Part shown: positions 63,470 to 64,000 of the stretch, in pieces
Layout of the letters: the number at the start of each line of letters is the position of its first letter
How positions within the stretch are numbered: position 1 is the first letter of the stretch
NCBI RefSeq assembly: GCF_016632335.1
Contig: NZ_JAEPBG010000003.1
Span: forward strand, 434,001 to 498,000
Source: Noviherbaspirillum pedocola
GTDB lineage: Bacteria; Pseudomonadota; Gammaproteobacteria; Burkholderiales; Burkholderiaceae_D
Reading direction: 5' to 3'
DNA: 64,000 nucleotides
The notes under the pieces: model-generated
What the model was told of the DNA's origin: nothing
What the model saw: only the letters and a program-made list of their open reading frames with translations
Databases searched by the model: none
Program-made: the position numbers and the translations under genes

Positions 63470-64000
63470 ATGACATTCGCAGCAAATATCCTTGATGGAA
63501 AATCGGCGCTCGTTACAGGAGGAACGCAAGGCATAGGCGCCGCGATCGCGCGCCAGCTTGCCGCCATGGGAGCAAGCGTGATCGCCGCCGGCCTGTTGCC
63601 GGCAGGCGAGTCGGGCATGCCGGAAGCCACCGATGACGGCAAGGTGGTGATGAAGCAGCTTGACGTCAGCCGGCCGGACAGCGTGGAGACGCTGTTCGGA
63701 GATATCGAGACCCTGGATATCGTCATCAATGCGGCAGGCATCATCCGGCGCGGCGCCGAGCACGAGGTGGAGGTGTTCGAGCAGGTGCTTGCCGTGAACC
63801 TGACCGGCACGATGCGCGTTTGCGCCGCGGCGCGGCCATTGCTGGCGCAGCGCGGCGGCTGCATCGTCAATCTTGCGTCCATGCTGAGCTTCTTCGGCGG
63901 CGGGTTAGTGCCCGGCTATAGCGCCAGCAAAGGAGGCATTGCGCAATTGACGAAGTCACTCGCGCTCGCCTATGCGGCGGAAGGCATACGGGTCAACGCC
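63470..64000 (+). CDS. SDR family oxidoreductase (runs off the window)
   Basis: ATG 63470 opens a frame that continues to the last base, so 177 codons are visible. TGGTQGIGAAIARQLAAMGA is the NAD(P) loop (TGxxxGIG), INAAGIIRRGA the NAAG motif, and VPGYSASKGGIAQLTKSLAL the catalytic Tyr-x3-Lys. The C-terminus is missing. It is a classical short-chain dehydrogenase, like KduD or 3-ketoacyl reductases, and completes the cluster. Confidence 0.93.
   Translation, partial: MTFAANILDGKSALVTGGTQGIGAAIARQLAAMGASVIAAGLLPAGESGMPEATDDGKVVMKQLDVSRPDSVETLFGDIETLDIVINAAGIIRRGAEHEVEVFEQVLAVNLTGTMRVCAAARPLLAQRGGCIVNLASMLSFFGGGLVPGYSASKGGIAQLTKSLALAYAAEGIRVNA

Noticed and set aside
1-64000. CRISPR arrays, tRNA/rRNA genes, insertion sequences, prophage
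   Set aside because: No regularly spaced direct repeats, tRNA cloverleaf sequences, rRNA motifs, transposase or phage proteins were seen on either strand.

Overview
The window is GC-rich DNA with dense, short-spaced genes typical of a betaproteobacterium of the Burkholderiales. Type IV pilus PilX/PilY1 genes, PEP-CTERM proteins, a DUF4148 protein, 2-oxoglutarate-forming sugar-acid catabolism and dispersed GTAGGGTGGG / GTAGGTTGGG palindromes suggest an Oxalobacteraceae-like soil or water organism (inference; no rRNA is present to confirm it). I see no tRNA, rRNA, CRISPR array, transposase or phage gene.

Layout. 1-3.7 kb: the 3' end of a pilX-like gene and pilY1, then a small His-rich secreted protein. 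4.1-8.5 kb (minus): a three-gene ABC exporter operon (ATPase, FtsX-type permease, HlyD adaptor). 8.9-9.9 kb: a zinc alcohol dehydrogenase behind two FNR/Anr-like boxes. 10.1-10.8 kb: a large inverted-repeat element without a gene. 11-16.8 kb (minus): a heavy-metal RND operon (adaptor, pump, DUF3240, outer-membrane factor). 17-19.6 kb: a glutathione S-transferase, a cupin and an MFS carrier. 20-21.9 kb: a small HTH-like protein, a secreted OBAP/DUF1264 protein and a DUF2892 protein.

21.9-29.3 kb is the most coherent system. A minus-strand sulfide-oxidation operon (persulfide dioxygenase, DUF442-SQR fusion, DUF2892 protein, TSUP exporter) has a near-perfect sigma54 promoter, with phased TGGCA repeats upstream. 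Its probable activator, a FisR-type sigma54 regulator carrying the C-x10-C-x6-C sensor triad, lies beyond an AT-richer islet that holds a PEP-CTERM-like protein, a methyltransferase and a tiny coupled ORF.

29.3-39.3 kb is a complete D-glucarate/galactarate route to 2-oxoglutarate: GudD and GarD dehydratases, KdgD, 2-oxoglutarate semialdehyde dehydrogenase, an MFS importer and a FadR-type GntR regulator. Three matching operators (core TTGTCRTACAA) precede gudD, the importer gene and the regulator itself. A PEP-CTERM HAF-repeat protein sits inside the locus.

39.5-51.6 kb is mixed: an Fsr-type efflux pump, RlmI rRNA methyltransferase, periplasmic alpha-carbonic anhydrase, a DUF3311-MctP monocarboxylate transporter pair (the DUF3311 gene has only 59 codons and starts at GTG), a Sel1-repeat protein, a DUF4148 protein, a cold-shock protein, an oxalate/formate-type MFS carrier and a diguanylate cyclase. 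52-55.6 kb encodes a large GAF-PAS-LOV-GAF-GGDEF-EAL protein with the flavin-adduct cysteine motif, a probable blue-light c-di-GMP switch. ahpF follows. 57.7-64 kb holds a LysR regulator divergent from a catabolic gene set (Fe-dependent alcohol dehydrogenase, orphan periplasmic binding protein, ring-cleavage-type cupin, MFS carrier, SDR oxidoreductase) that runs off the window.
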